Counted from the stretch's first letter, positions 39,186-47,591 are shown. The stretch is DNA of 64,000 bases from Aquimarina agarilytica ZC1 (GCF_000255455.1 NZ_JH621251.1:1-64000); one strand, 5' to 3'. The notes: generated from the letters alone by a model not told the origin. Made by a program: numbers and translations.

Positions 39186-39206
39186 GTACTTTGTTTTGCA
39201 TAGTAC
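39186..39206 (+). promoter_or_regulatory. Predicted PadR operator overlapping the -33 box
   Basis: Inverted repeat GTACTTTG-N5-CATAGTAC (7 of 8 positions complementary). The spacer TTTTG (39194-39198) is the putative -33 box, so binding would block the polymerase. Likely autoregulatory site of the PadR gene. Confidence 0.6.
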
Positions 39207-39227
39207 CTTCTTTTAGATATATATTTG
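39194..39227 (+). promoter_or_regulatory. Promoter of padR-pspC operon
   Basis: TTTTG at 39194-39198 and TATATTTG at 39220-39227 with a 21-bp spacer; the ATG follows ~70 bp downstream. Confidence 0.7.
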
Positions 39228-39296
39228 CATAAGAAAATAATAGGTTATACTCTATTTCCTGTTGTTTAAAATTAATATTGATCATAAAACCTTCAT

Positions 39297-39635
39297 ATGA
39301 AGATTGAAAACACAAAAGCGCAAATGCGTAAAGGAGTGTTGGAATACTGTATTTTATCCATATTAAACAATAAGGATGCCTATGTTGCAGAAATTCTGGA
39401 AACACTAAAAGATGCTAAAATGTTAGTAGTAGAAGGTACTATATACCCCCTACTTACTCGACTTAAAAATGCAGGATTACTCAATTACCGTTGGGAAGAA
39501 TCTACCTCGGGGCCACCTCGTAAATATTATGAACTTACCGAAACTGGTAAATTATTTTTAAACGAATTAAATTCCACTTGGAACGAACTACAACAAGCTG
39601 TTAACCTAGTAACCAACTCAACAAAAAACGACTAA
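39297..39635 (+). CDS. PadR-family transcriptional regulator
   Basis: 112 aa, one winged-helix domain with the PadR signature: K-G-V-L-E-Y-C-I-L-S-I-L, then Y-V-A-E-I-L-E-T-L, V-E-G-T-I-Y-P-L-L-T-R-L-K-N-A-G-L-L, and S-G-P-P-R-K-Y-Y-E-L-T-E-T-G. The short C-terminal helix mediates dimerisation. It starts an operon with the PspC gene (1-bp gap), a pairing repeated across Bacteroidota. Autoregulation through the inverted repeat at 39186-39206 is inferred. Confidence 0.93.
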   Translation: MKIENTKAQMRKGVLEYCILSILNNKDAYVAEILETLKDAKMLVVEGTIYPLLTRLKNAGLLNYRWEESTSGPPRKYYELTETGKLFLNELNSTWNELQQAVNLVTNSTKND

Positions 39636-39636
39636 A

Positions 39637-41331
39637 ATGAACAAGACTATAAACATCAATCTTGCTGGTATATTCTTTCATATTGACGAAGATGCTTATC
39701 TAAAACTTCAAAACTATTTGGAGGCTGTTAAGCGTTCTTTTGCCAGCGAGCAAGGTAGTGACGAAATCCTATCGGACATTGAGGCACGAATAGCCGAACT
39801 TTTTAATGAGCGCATTCAAAACGAAAGACAAGTCATTGGTACTACCGAAGTAGATGAAATCATCGAAATTATGGGTCAGCCTGAAGATTATAATGTGGGT
39901 GAAGAATCATACGAAGAAAATCAACAAACCAACACACATCAAAAAAGTAATAAACAACTTTTTAGAGATCCGCTAAATGCATACGCAGGTGGGGTATCAT
40001 CTGGTTTAGGCTATTATTTTGGTATAGATCATATATGGATTAGACTTATATGGGTACTTTTAACTCTTGGTTCTAGTGGTACTTTTATTTTGATTTATAT
40101 AGCTCTTTGGATTTTTGTTCCAAAAGCCAACAGTACCGCCGATCAATTAGCTATGCGAGGAGAGGCCGTGAATATAAGTAACATTGAAAAAAAAATTAAA
40201 GAAGGCTTTGAAAACGTATCCGATCATGTAAAAAATGCCGACTATAAAAAATATGGAAACAAAGTTAAATCCACTTCTTCAAATTTTTTTGAAGGCTTAT
40301 CCGAAATTTTAAGATTTTGTGTAAAACTCTTTGGCAAAGGTATTGGGTTATTTTTACTCTTTTTATCTGGTGTGGTCATCATCAGTTTATTTTTAGCGCT
40401 GTTTGGACTAACTACTTTTAATGTTTTTGATGCCCCTTGGATTGATTATGTGGATGTAGTAAATATTGGAGCTCCCTTTTGGTTAATTTCAGTACTTAGT
40501 CTATTTGCTGTTGGTATTCCTTTCTTTTTTCTATTTATCCTTGGACTTAAAATAATAGTAAAAAATTTAAAATCAATTGGTAAGCCTGCCAAAATAAGCT
40601 TAGTTGCCTTATGGTTTATTTCGCTAGGGGGACTTATCTTTTTAGGAGTAAAACAAGCTACCGAACGTGCTTTCGATGCTCGCGTTACTAATACCGAAAA
40701 TTTATATTTAAATAGTAGTGATACCCTAACTATAAAAATGTTAGGTGATGACAGGTATGTGAATGAATTTGATCACTCCAACGGATTTAGCATTCGCACC
40801 AATGACAATAATGAACAGGTACTTGTATTTCAAGACATAAAAATTAACATAAAGTCTACTCCTGAGAAAACTGCTAGCTTAAAAATTACTAAAAAAGCAC
40901 AAGGGAATAGTTATGAAAACGCCAGACAACGTGCCGAAAAACTACAATACAATTATCAACTTTCGGGTAACACCTTATTTTTAGACTCTTTTGCCTTGTC
41001 GGAAATAAAAAATCAATTTCGAAATCAAAAAGTAAACGTCACCTTGTTATTACCGGTAGGCATAACCTTATATGCCGATGGAAATACCTATGATTTTAAT
41101 ACTTGGAATAGTCATAATAATAATATCCCTATTAAAAATAAAGAAAATCAATATTTAAAAATTGACACAAATCGTATCAACTGCCTAGATTGTGATGAAC
41201 AGCATTGGGGAGAAGAGGATCATGATGATGATCATGGTGACGGAAGAATTGACATCAATTTTAATAGTGATGATGAGGAATTTAACCTACAAATTGATGA
41301 AAATGGAATTAGGATGAAGAGTAAAAATTAG
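39637..41331 (+). CDS. PspC-domain membrane protein
   Basis: 564 aa. N-terminal cytoplasmic domain (~1-85: H-I-D-E-D-A-Y-L-K-L-Q-N-Y-L ... I-I-E-I-M-G-Q-P-E-D-Y), PspC domain (~105-165) with L-F-R-D-P-L-N-A-Y-A-G-G-V-S-S-G-L-G-Y-Y-F-G-I-D and its helix, three further membrane helices (~235-345), then a ~200-residue C-terminal domain outside the membrane, ending in an acidic His/Asp-rich stretch (D-E-Q-H-W-G-E-E-D-H-D-D-D-H-G-D). PspC senses envelope stress in E. coli; this fused form is common in Bacteroidota and its signal is unknown. Translationally coupled to PadR. Confidence 0.88.
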   Translation: MNKTININLAGIFFHIDEDAYLKLQNYLEAVKRSFASEQGSDEILSDIEARIAELFNERIQNERQVIGTTEVDEIIEIMGQPEDYNVGEESYEENQQTNTHQKSNKQLFRDPLNAYAGGVSSGLGYYFGIDHIWIRLIWVLLTLGSSGTFILIYIALWIFVPKANSTADQLAMRGEAVNISNIEKKIKEGFENVSDHVKNADYKKYGNKVKSTSSNFFEGLSEILRFCVKLFGKGIGLFLLFLSGVVIISLFLALFGLTTFNVFDAPWIDYVDVVNIGAPFWLISVLSLFAVGIPFFFLFILGLKIIVKNLKSIGKPAKISLVALWFISLGGLIFLGVKQATERAFDARVTNTENLYLNSSDTLTIKMLGDDRYVNEFDHSNGFSIRTNDNNEQVLVFQDIKINIKSTPEKTASLKITKKAQGNSYENARQRAEKLQYNYQLSGNTLFLDSFALSEIKNQFRNQKVNVTLLLPVGITLYADGNTYDFNTWNSHNNNIPIKNKENQYLKIDTNRINCLDCDEQHWGEEDHDDDHGDGRIDINFNSDDEEFNLQIDENGIRMKSKN

Positions 41332-41356
41332 ACAAGTTACTTACCTAATTACACCG

Positions 41357-41382
41357 AAAGCCAACATCTATTTGTTGGCTTT
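41357..41382 (+). terminator. Rho-independent terminator of padR-pspC operon
   Basis: 10-bp stem (AAAGCCAACA/TGTTGGCTTT) followed by T-run, 26 bp past the stop. Confidence 0.9.
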
Positions 41383-41393
41383 TTTTATAAACA

Positions 41394-41424
41394 AAAAGAC
41401 CGTCCTAGAACTGGACGGTCTTTT
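41394..41424 (-). terminator. Rho-independent terminator of transaldolase gene
   Basis: 12-bp perfect stem (AAAAGACCGTCC/GGACGGTCTTTT), 25 bp past the minus-strand stop at 41449. Confidence 0.85.
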
Positions 41425-41448
41425 GTATATAAATTGTATCTATTTATA

Positions 41449-42102
41449 TTAGTTTCCTTTAGCGTAATCTTCTAAAAATTTAGCCAAACCAATATCAGTT
41501 AATGGGTGCTTTAATAAACCTTTGATAGCACTTAATGGACCTGTCATTACATCTGATCCTAACTTAGCACAGTTTACAATATGCATTGTATTACGTACCG
41601 AAGCTGCTAAAATTTCAGTTCCAAAACCATAGTTATCATACACTAATCTAATTTCGTCAATTAAATTCATTCCATCGGTTGAAATATCATCTAAACGACC
41701 TAAAAATGGAGATACGTAAGTTGCTCCAGCTTTTGCCGCTAAAATAGCTTGTCCTACAGAAAACACTAAAGTTACATTAGTTTTGATTCCTTTGTCTGAA
41801 AAATATTTACATGCCTTAATTCCATCTTCAATTAATGGCAATTTAACTACAATCTGTGGGTTTAAAGCAGCTAGCTCCTCCCCTTGTTTAATCATTCCTT
41901 CGTAATCTGTAGCAATTACTTCAGCAGAAACATCTCCATCAACAATCTCACAGATTTTTTTATAGTGATTCAAAATATTAGCTTCACCAGTAATGCCTTC
42001 TTTAGCCATTAATGATGGATTTGTTGTCACACCGTCTAAAACTCCTAAATCTTGTGCTTCTTTAATTTGATCAAGATTTGCTGTATCAATAAAAAATTTC
42101 AT
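41449..42102 (-). CDS. tal: Transaldolase / fructose-6-phosphate aldolase family (TalC-type)
   Basis: 217 aa, the short single-domain form. [13 protein letters not shown] and [10 protein letters not shown] are family hallmarks; the Schiff-base lysine lies in V-K-L-P-L-I-E-D-G, followed by N-V-T-L-V-F-S and [11 protein letters not shown]. It transfers dihydroxyacetone units in the pentose phosphate pathway; whether it is transaldolase or fructose-6-P aldolase is not decidable by reading. The promoter -7 box (TAATTTTG, 42159-42166) overlaps the end of the SDR gene. Confidence 0.93.
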   Translation of the reverse strand: MKFFIDTANLDQIKEAQDLGVLDGVTTNPSLMAKEGITGEANILNHYKKICEIVDGDVSAEVIATDYEGMIKQGEELAALNPQIVVKLPLIEDGIKACKYFSDKGIKTNVTLVFSVGQAILAAKAGATYVSPFLGRLDDISTDGMNLIDEIRLVYDNYGFGTEILAASVRNTMHIVNCAKLGSDVMTGPLSAIKGLLKHPLTDIGLAKFLEDYAKGN

Positions 42103-42158
42103 TATTATCTATTTGAATGTTATTAATAAGGTAATTACTACGCTTTCGCGAAGTGACA

Positions 42159-42166
42159 CAAAATTA
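42159..42166 (-). promoter_or_regulatory. -7 promoter element of transaldolase gene
   Basis: TAATTTTG on the minus strand; it overlaps the stop codon of the upstream SDR gene (42164). Confidence 0.45.
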
Positions 42167-42979
42167 CAATTTATAATGGTTTAGTAGTAATTTTTCATAG
42201 GTTTTATCTGGTAAAATTCGTTTTAAAAAAACCGAAAATTTCTGCATAAAAGCCCCTACTTTATAATGTATCCGTGGATTTGGTGTTAAAATAATCTTTT
42301 CGACCATTATACCTACTGCTTTGGGATCCCCACCCTCATCCACATGCGCGTCCATTAAATCTAAGGATAATTGATAGTTTTTTTGATAATCCGAACCTTT
42401 TATTACCGGTGCATGATACCTACCACCCGCAATATTTGTAGCAAAATCCCCCGGTGCCAAATTGGTAATTTTTATACCAAAGGCTTTAGTTTCCATACGC
42501 ATTGCTTCGGTGGTTACCTCCAAAGCAGCTTTGGATGCACTATATACTCCTCTAAAAGGTAAGCCCATATAACCTGCAATGGATGTTACGTTAATAATTA
42601 ATCCCGATTGTTGCTTTCTCATTTGTGGCAGTACGCCTTTCATTACCTTGATAGCTCCAAAATAATTAGTTTCAAAATGAGAACTAATTTCTTGTTCGGG
42701 GATTTCTTCTACAGGTCCTGTTATTCCAACTCCTGCATTATTTACCAATACATCTATACCGTCTTCTTTACTCAGTAATTCTTGAACAGCTTTTTTAATA
42801 GTCCCTGCTTTGGTTACATCCAATTCTAATAATGGGAAATGAGTAAAATCTGGATATTTAGACACATTACGTGTAGTTCCATAAACAGTATAGCCTTTTT
42901 TTGTTAAATGAATTCCTATAGCCTTACCAATACCCGAAGACCCTCCAGTAATTAAAACTACTTTTTTAGCCAATGACAT
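42164..42979 (-). CDS. SDR-family oxidoreductase
   Basis: 271 aa classical short-chain dehydrogenase. Cofactor motif T-G-G-S-S-G-I-G-K at ~11-19, N-N-A-G-V-G at ~86-91, catalytic Ser in N-V-T-S-I-A-G-Y (~138) and Y-S-A-S-K (~151-155) complete the Ser-Tyr-Lys set. The Arg at ~37-38 (T-T-R-N) hints at NADP. The substrate is unknown; the C-terminal tail K-R-I-L-P-D-K-T-Y-E-K-L-L resembles dehydrogenases acting on lipids or steroids, but this is weak. Monocistronic. Confidence 0.88.
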   Translation of the reverse strand: MSLAKKVVLITGGSSGIGKAIGIHLTKKGYTVYGTTRNVSKYPDFTHFPLLELDVTKAGTIKKAVQELLSKEDGIDVLVNNAGVGITGPVEEIPEQEISSHFETNYFGAIKVMKGVLPQMRKQQSGLIINVTSIAGYMGLPFRGVYSASKAALEVTTEAMRMETKAFGIKITNLAPGDFATNIAGGRYHAPVIKGSDYQKNYQLSLDLMDAHVDEGGDPKAVGIMVEKIILTPNPRIHYKVGAFMQKFSVFLKRILPDKTYEKLLLNHYKL

Positions 42980-43180
42980 AAATAAAATGATTTAAACGAA
43001 AGATAATTTGATTTTTACAATTCACAAACATTCCAATCTTCAGCATTAAATAAATTTAGACTTTTATTGAAATTTTGATTTTTATAAGTGATTTATAAAG
43101 TTGGTTATTATACTAAAAAACACGTAAAAAACTAGCCTTTAACCTTTTACTTGATAAGAAAACACCTGAGAAAAAGGCAC

Positions 43181-43187
43181 AAAAAAA
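43181..43187 (-). terminator. T-run ending SRP RNA transcript
   Basis: On the minus strand the SRP RNA terminal stem (GGCAAG/CTTGCC) is directly followed by seven T, so the RNA's own end helix acts as the terminator hairpin. Confidence 0.75.
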
Positions 43188-43282
43188 GGCAAGCTACCTA
43201 CATCACACTGCTACGACCGTCTACCCTTGCTGCGTTCCCACCCTGGGGGATTCAACAGGAGCTAGTTGTGTAGGACTTGCCG
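43188..43282 (-). ncRNA. ffs: Signal recognition particle RNA (small bacterial type)
   Basis: On the minus strand the 5' GGCAAG pairs with CTTGCC at the 3' end. The centre carries the conserved SRP core CCCCCAGGGTGGGAACG and then CAGCAAGGGTA, i.e. the GGAA tetraloop of domain IV with the asymmetric internal loop that binds Ffh. The length (~95 nt) matches the short Gram-negative form. A TATATTTG -7 box (43287-43294) directly upstream and T7 downstream define the transcript. The RNA partners with Ffh and FtsY to target membrane proteins. No protein gene lies on either strand here. Confidence 0.93.
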
Positions 43283-43286
43283 GGTG

Positions 43287-43294
43287 CAAATATA
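43287..43294 (-). promoter_or_regulatory. -7 promoter element of SRP RNA
   Basis: Minus-strand TATATTTG, a few bases before the RNA 5' end. Confidence 0.75.
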
Positions 43295-43594
43295 CGATGC
43301 TTTTTAGATTTTAAAACTATTATTATAAAAAGTTTTACAGAATAATTTAATACCCTCCTAACCAGTATACCTAAAGAATAAAATCATTGATTTTTATTTT
43401 TTTTATGCCAATAATGATATACTAAGCTACTATTATCGTTCTTTAAATTAGAAGGTAAAATAGATTTATAATTATTAGTATCCCATAAAGATTCGTGATC
43501 ACTTTATATCTAAAAACACGAGTTAAGCTAAATCTATTAATACCTAATAATGTGAATTAAAATAAATATATTCGTTTGATATAAAATAGAACAA
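43295..43594. other. AT-rich spacer
   Basis: Between SRP RNA (minus) and the glutaminyl cyclase gene (plus). No ORF, RNA or repeat recognised. Confidence 0.4.
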
Positions 43595-44647
43595 ATGAAC
43601 ACTTTCAATATATTCAAAATTAGTTTATTGACTTTATTTATTACTTCTTGCGGAAGCGATAAAAAAGCAAATGCCCCTAAATTTTCACTAGAGGCTACTC
43701 AAAAAGGTACTTTTAAACTTGGTGAGACCCTAAAAATAATCCCTAAAAGTAAAGCTAATACCACTATTGATTCTGTAAAATATAAATTCCAACATAACTC
43801 AATTACTTTAAAAGGAAATGCTCCCTTTGAAATAAAATTAAGCACACACCTACTCGGTAATCATAAAGTTAGTGCATCAGTTTTTTCTAACGGAAGTGAA
43901 GAAAAACACACACAAAAAGTAATTATTTTAAATAATAAAGCACCTAAAATATACGGGTATAATATTATAAATACCTATCCTCATAATAAAGAGCATTACA
44001 CACAAGGCTTGGAATTTAAAGGAGATAATTTATATGAAAGTGCTGGACATTACAAGCATTCCAAACTATTGCAAAAAAACTTAAAAACAGGAAAAACTAT
44101 TAAAGAGCACGCCTTAAAAGACAATTATTTTGCCGAAGGTCTAACTATTATTGGTAATAAAATACACCAACTTACCTGGCGCGAGGATATTGGTTTTACC
44201 TATGATATTGAAACCTTTAAAGAATTAGGTTCATTTGCTTATAATAAGAGTAAGCAAGGTTGGGGTTTATGTCATAGTGATCAATATATTTATAAGAGTG
44301 ATGGTACTACTAAAATTTGGAAACTAAATAAAGAAACACTTGCCGAAGAAGGTTTTATTGAAGTAGCCACTAACACGGCAATAAAATCTAAGTTTAATGA
44401 ATTGGAATGGGTTAACGGAAAAATATATGCCAATACTTACCAAAAACCTAGTATTGCTATTATTAATCCCAAAAATGGTGCTATTGAAGGGATTATTAAT
44501 TTAAAAGGCTTGTTAAAAGAAGTGAATGTGGATCCAAATGATGCTGATTATGTACTAAACGGTATTGCATTTAAACCGGAAACAAATCAATTGTATGTTA
44601 CGGGTAAATTTTGGAATAGCTTGTTTGAAATTGAAATTGTTGAGTAA
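43595..44647 (+). CDS. Glutaminyl-peptide cyclotransferase lipoprotein
   Basis: 350 aa with a lipobox (F-I-T-S-C-G, Cys19). A ~90-aa N-terminal Ig-like region precedes the glutamine cyclotransferase beta-propeller (PF05096-type, ~120-350): H-Y-T-Q-G-L-E-F, E-S-A-G-H-Y, Y-F-A-E-G-L-T, W-R-E, G-W-G-L-C-H-S-D, L-E-W-V-N-G-K-I-Y-A-N and V-L-N-G-I-A. The plant-type (papaya-like) enzyme converts N-terminal Gln to pyroglutamate and would act in the periplasm. T9SS-exported proteins often carry N-terminal pyroglutamate after signal cleavage before Gln, and several exoproteins here are predicted to start with Gln. Confidence 0.92.
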   Translation: MNTFNIFKISLLTLFITSCGSDKKANAPKFSLEATQKGTFKLGETLKIIPKSKANTTIDSVKYKFQHNSITLKGNAPFEIKLSTHLLGNHKVSASVFSNGSEEKHTQKVIILNNKAPKIYGYNIINTYPHNKEHYTQGLEFKGDNLYESAGHYKHSKLLQKNLKTGKTIKEHALKDNYFAEGLTIIGNKIHQLTWREDIGFTYDIETFKELGSFAYNKSKQGWGLCHSDQYIYKSDGTTKIWKLNKETLAEEGFIEVATNTAIKSKFNELEWVNGKIYANTYQKPSIAIINPKNGAIEGIINLKGLLKEVNVDPNDADYVLNGIAFKPETNQLYVTGKFWNSLFEIEIVE

Positions 44648-44663
44648 ATTTATGTTTACAACT

Positions 44664-44698
44664 ACAAAAGCTAACCCAATTCCTTAGATAGCTTTTGT
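44664..44698 (+). terminator. Terminator of glutaminyl cyclase gene
   Basis: 10-bp stem ACAAAAGCTA/TAGCTTTTGT followed by a T-rich stretch. Confidence 0.8.
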
Positions 44699-44699
44699 T

Positions 44700-44948
44700 T
44701 TATTTTATTCTCTTTGCCTGCAATACTGTTACTACTAGCCTAAGCCTAGCTGTAGCGTTACTTTTCGCTATGGAACGGCGGGGGTTATAAAACATTTTTT
44801 TCCTTAAACTGTAAAAAAGCAGCTCCACCCGAAAACGATATACTTAAAAAACCCTATTCAAAACACTATAAAACACCACATCAACAGACTAAAAAACAAC
44901 TTATTACACTAAAAAATCTTATTCCTACATTAACCCAAATAATAATCG
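44700..44948. other. Spacer with GC-richer island
   Basis: A stretch at about 44715-44790 is markedly richer in G+C than its surroundings and contains AGCG/CGCT and CTAG repeats but no ORF. It may be a decayed repeat element or the 5' leader of the helicase gene. Confidence 0.35.
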
Positions 44949-44956
44949 TACTTTTG
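44949..44956 (+). promoter_or_regulatory. -7 promoter element of DEAD-box helicase gene
   Basis: TACTTTTG, 20 bp upstream of the ATG; fits TAnnTTTG. No clear -33 box. Confidence 0.55.
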
Positions 44957-44976
44957 CAGCTTATTTAAAATAATAT

Positions 44977-46779
44977 ATGAGTACATTTAAAACATTAGGG
45001 TTAGGAGAAGCATTGCTACAGGCTATTGATGCCATGGGCTTCGTAGAACCCAGTGAAGTTCAAGCAAAAGCAATCCCAATTCTTTTGGAGCAGGATACCG
45101 ATATTGTGGCATTAGCACAAACAGGTACCGGAAAAACCGCAGCATTTGGTTTTCCTCTAATTGAAAAAATTGACCCTAGTAGTAAAAAAACTCAAGGTTT
45201 AATTTTATCACCAACACGTGAATTGTGTTTACAAATTGCACAAGAAATTAAAAACTACAGTAAATTTATTTCTAAATTAAATTCTGTAGCTGTTTATGGT
45301 GGAGCTAGTATCCATGACCAAGCACGCGATATTAAACGTGGAGCACAAATTATTGTTGCTACACCAGGTCGTATGCAAGATATGATTAACCGTGGGCTAG
45401 TTGATATTTCTCAAATTGGGTACTGTGTACTTGATGAAGCTGATGAAATGCTTAACATGGGATTTTATGAAGATATCACAAAAATTTTATCTCATACTCC
45501 CGATGAAAAATCTACTTGGTTGTTTTCTGCAACTATGCCTAGAGAAGTTGCTACAATTGCCAAAAAGTTTATGAGCAACCCAGTTGAAATAACTGTAGGT
45601 TCAAAAAACTCATCAAACAAAAACGTAACGCATGAATACTACGTTGTTAGTGCACGTGACCGTTACCCTGCTTTAAAACGATTGGCCGATGCTAATCCTT
45701 CCATATTTGCAGTTATTTTTTGCAGAACCAAAAGAGACACACAATCTATTGCCGAAAAACTAATTGAAGATGGCTATAGCGCTGCTGCCTTACATGGAGA
45801 TTTAAGTCAAAATCAACGTGACTTGGTAATGAAAAGTTTCCGTAATCGTCAAATACAAATGCTAGTTGCAACCGATGTAGCTGCTCGTGGTATTGATGTA
45901 AATGATATTACTCACGTAATTAATTATCAATTACCTGATGAAAATGAAACTTACAATCACCGAAGTGGACGTACAGGTAGAGCTGGTAAAGAAGGGGTTT
46001 CGATTGTAATTACAACAAAAAGTGATGTTCGAAAAATTAAAAGCTTAGAACGTACTTTACAAACTACATTTGAGCAAAAAACGGTTCCTACTGGAAAAGA
46101 AATTTGTAAAATTCAATTATTTAACCTTGCGGAGAAAATTGAAACTACAGAAATCAATGACGAAGTTGATGAATATTTACCAGAAATTAATTCACATTTA
46201 GAACACTTATCTAAAGAAGAATTAATCAAAAAATTGGTAACTGTTGAATTTACTCGCTTCCATAACTACTATAAAAAATCAAGGGATATTCAAGCTGTTG
46301 ATCCAAATAGCAAAGGAGGCGATTATGGTGATGGCAAGAGCACTCGTTTCTTTATTAACATCGGAGAAAAAGATGGCTATAACTGGATGAACTTAAAAGA
46401 CCTATTAAAGGAAACTTTAAATCTAGGTGGTGATACCATAAGTCGTGTTGATGTTAAAGAAAAATTCTCTTTCTTTAACACCCCTAACGAGCAAAAAGAT
46501 GCTGTTTTAGCTGCTTTTGAAAACATTGTTATTGATGGCAGAAAAGTAAATATTGAAATTTCTGAAGGTCGCGGTGGCGGAAGAGGTCGCGGTGATCGTA
46601 GAGGCGGCGGGCGTAGAAACGGCGGCGGTGGTCGTGGTGGATTCCGTGGTGATCGTAGAAATAGCGGAGGAGATCGCAAAGACAACTATAAAGGAAATCG
46701 TGATAATAAAGATCGTAAAGACCGAAATGAAAATAGTGGAGGCGGAAGAGACCGCAGAAAACGTAGAGATAGATATTAA
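44977..46779 (+). CDS. DEAD-box RNA helicase with RGG-rich tail (DeaD/CsdA-like)
   Basis: 600 aa. All helicase motifs are present: A-Q-T-G-T-G-K-T (47-54), P-T-R-E-L (79-83), D-E-A-D (153-156), S-A-T (184-186), A-R-G-I-D (~305) and H-R-S-G-R-T-G-R-A-G (~327-336). A DbpA-type RNA-binding domain follows (~440-525: R-F-F-I-N-I-G-E-K-D-G-Y), which points to the DeaD/CsdA or DbpA group acting in ribosome assembly or cold response. The last ~70 residues are Arg/Gly/Asp-rich (RGG-like) and basic. Monocistronic, with its own terminator. Confidence 0.93.
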   Translation: MSTFKTLGLGEALLQAIDAMGFVEPSEVQAKAIPILLEQDTDIVALAQTGTGKTAAFGFPLIEKIDPSSKKTQGLILSPTRELCLQIAQEIKNYSKFISKLNSVAVYGGASIHDQARDIKRGAQIIVATPGRMQDMINRGLVDISQIGYCVLDEADEMLNMGFYEDITKILSHTPDEKSTWLFSATMPREVATIAKKFMSNPVEITVGSKNSSNKNVTHEYYVVSARDRYPALKRLADANPSIFAVIFCRTKRDTQSIAEKLIEDGYSAAALHGDLSQNQRDLVMKSFRNRQIQMLVATDVAARGIDVNDITHVINYQLPDENETYNHRSGRTGRAGKEGVSIVITTKSDVRKIKSLERTLQTTFEQKTVPTGKEICKIQLFNLAEKIETTEINDEVDEYLPEINSHLEHLSKEELIKKLVTVEFTRFHNYYKKSRDIQAVDPNSKGGDYGDGKSTRFFINIGEKDGYNWMNLKDLLKETLNLGGDTISRVDVKEKFSFFNTPNEQKDAVLAAFENIVIDGRKVNIEISEGRGGGRGRGDRRGGGRRNGGGGRGGFRGDRRNSGGDRKDNYKGNRDNKDRKDRNENSGGGRDRRKRRDRY

Positions 46780-46837
46780 TTGTTTTATACAAACTGATTG
46801 TTCCTATTGAACAATCAATCCACAATAACTATAATTC

Positions 46838-46874
46838 AAAAAAGGCCGTCTAAAAGTATTTAGTCGGCCTTTTT
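46838..46874. terminator. Bidirectional terminator between helicase and lipB
   Basis: Stem AAAAAAGGCCG/CGGCCTTTTT with a nested CTAAA/TTTAG stem; lies 58 bp past the helicase stop and overlaps the last codons of the convergent lipB. Confidence 0.85.
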
Positions 46875-47591
46875 CTTTAGTAGATACTGCCTTTCTTCTA
46901 CATATATTACTTCAAATAATGTTTTGAAGTGTTTCAATAGTTTTTCTTGAACTTCAGTTATTGGGATTGCTTTTCCTAACTCGGCTTGTAAGGAGGTTAC
47001 TCCTTTTCCTCTTATTCCGCAAGGAATGATATGATCAAAATAGCCCAAATCTGTATTTATATTAAATGCAAAGCCGTGCATGGTTACCCAACGACTTGCA
47101 CGTACACCCATAGCACAAATTTTACGGGCAAATGGCGTTCCTACATCTAACCATACTCCTGTTTCTCCATCACTACGTGTGGCTTTAATTCCATATTCGG
47201 CTAAAGTCAAAATCACCGTTTCCTCTAAAAAACGTAAATATTTATGAATATCTGTAAAAAAATTATCTAGATCTAAAATGGGGTACCCAACAATTTGTCC
47301 TGGGCCATGGTAAGTAATATCTCCTCCTCTATTAATTTTATAAAATGAAACTCCTTGTTTTTTTAAAGTTTCTGCTGGAGTTAATAAATTAGAAATTTCA
47401 CCACTTTTTCCTAATGTAAACACATGTGGATGCTCAACAAACAACAAATAATTAGGCGTATCTATAGCTAAATTTTCTCGCGACTTTTTCAATTTTAATG
47501 CTACAATTTCATTAAAAATTGTTTCCTGTTGATCCCAAGATTCCTTATAATCTTTTGTCCCTAAATTTATATAATTGACCTTTTTATTCAT
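46860..47591 (-). CDS. lipB: Lipoyl(octanoyl) transferase
   Basis: The ATG at 47591 (M-N-K-K-V-N-Y) gives 243 aa; the TTG at 47600 adds three residues that overlap the promoter box. Motifs: R-G-G-D-I-T-Y-H-G-P-G-Q-I-V-G-Y-P (the octanoyl-binding loop), the catalytic Lys in A-R-K-I-C-A-M-G-V, and the catalytic Cys in I-I-P-C-G-I. LipB moves octanoyl groups from ACP to lipoyl domains of 2-oxoacid dehydrogenases; lpdA of the same complexes is ~9 kb away. Downstream of the HK and PNPOx-like genes on the same strand, but with its own -7 box. Confidence 0.95.
   Translation of the reverse strand: MNKKVNYINLGTKDYKESWDQQETIFNEIVALKLKKSRENLAIDTPNYLLFVEHPHVFTLGKSGEISNLLTPAETLKKQGVSFYKINRGGDITYHGPGQIVGYPILDLDNFFTDIHKYLRFLEETVILTLAEYGIKATRSDGETGVWLDVGTPFARKICAMGVRASRWVTMHGFAFNINTDLGYFDHIIPCGIRGKGVTSLQAELGKAIPITEVQEKLLKHFKTLFEVIYVEERQYLLKKKAD

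Noticed and set aside
42135-42160. tRNA or riboswitch in the tal leader
   Set aside because: Only a short CGCTTTCGCG-type palindrome is present; no cloverleaf or conserved riboswitch core. I found no tRNA-like T-loop (GGTTCRA) elsewhere in the window either.
46377-46825. Arg/Pro-rich and His/Tyr-rich frames overlapping the helicase tail
   Set aside because: Shadows of the Gly/Arg-coding repeats in other frames.
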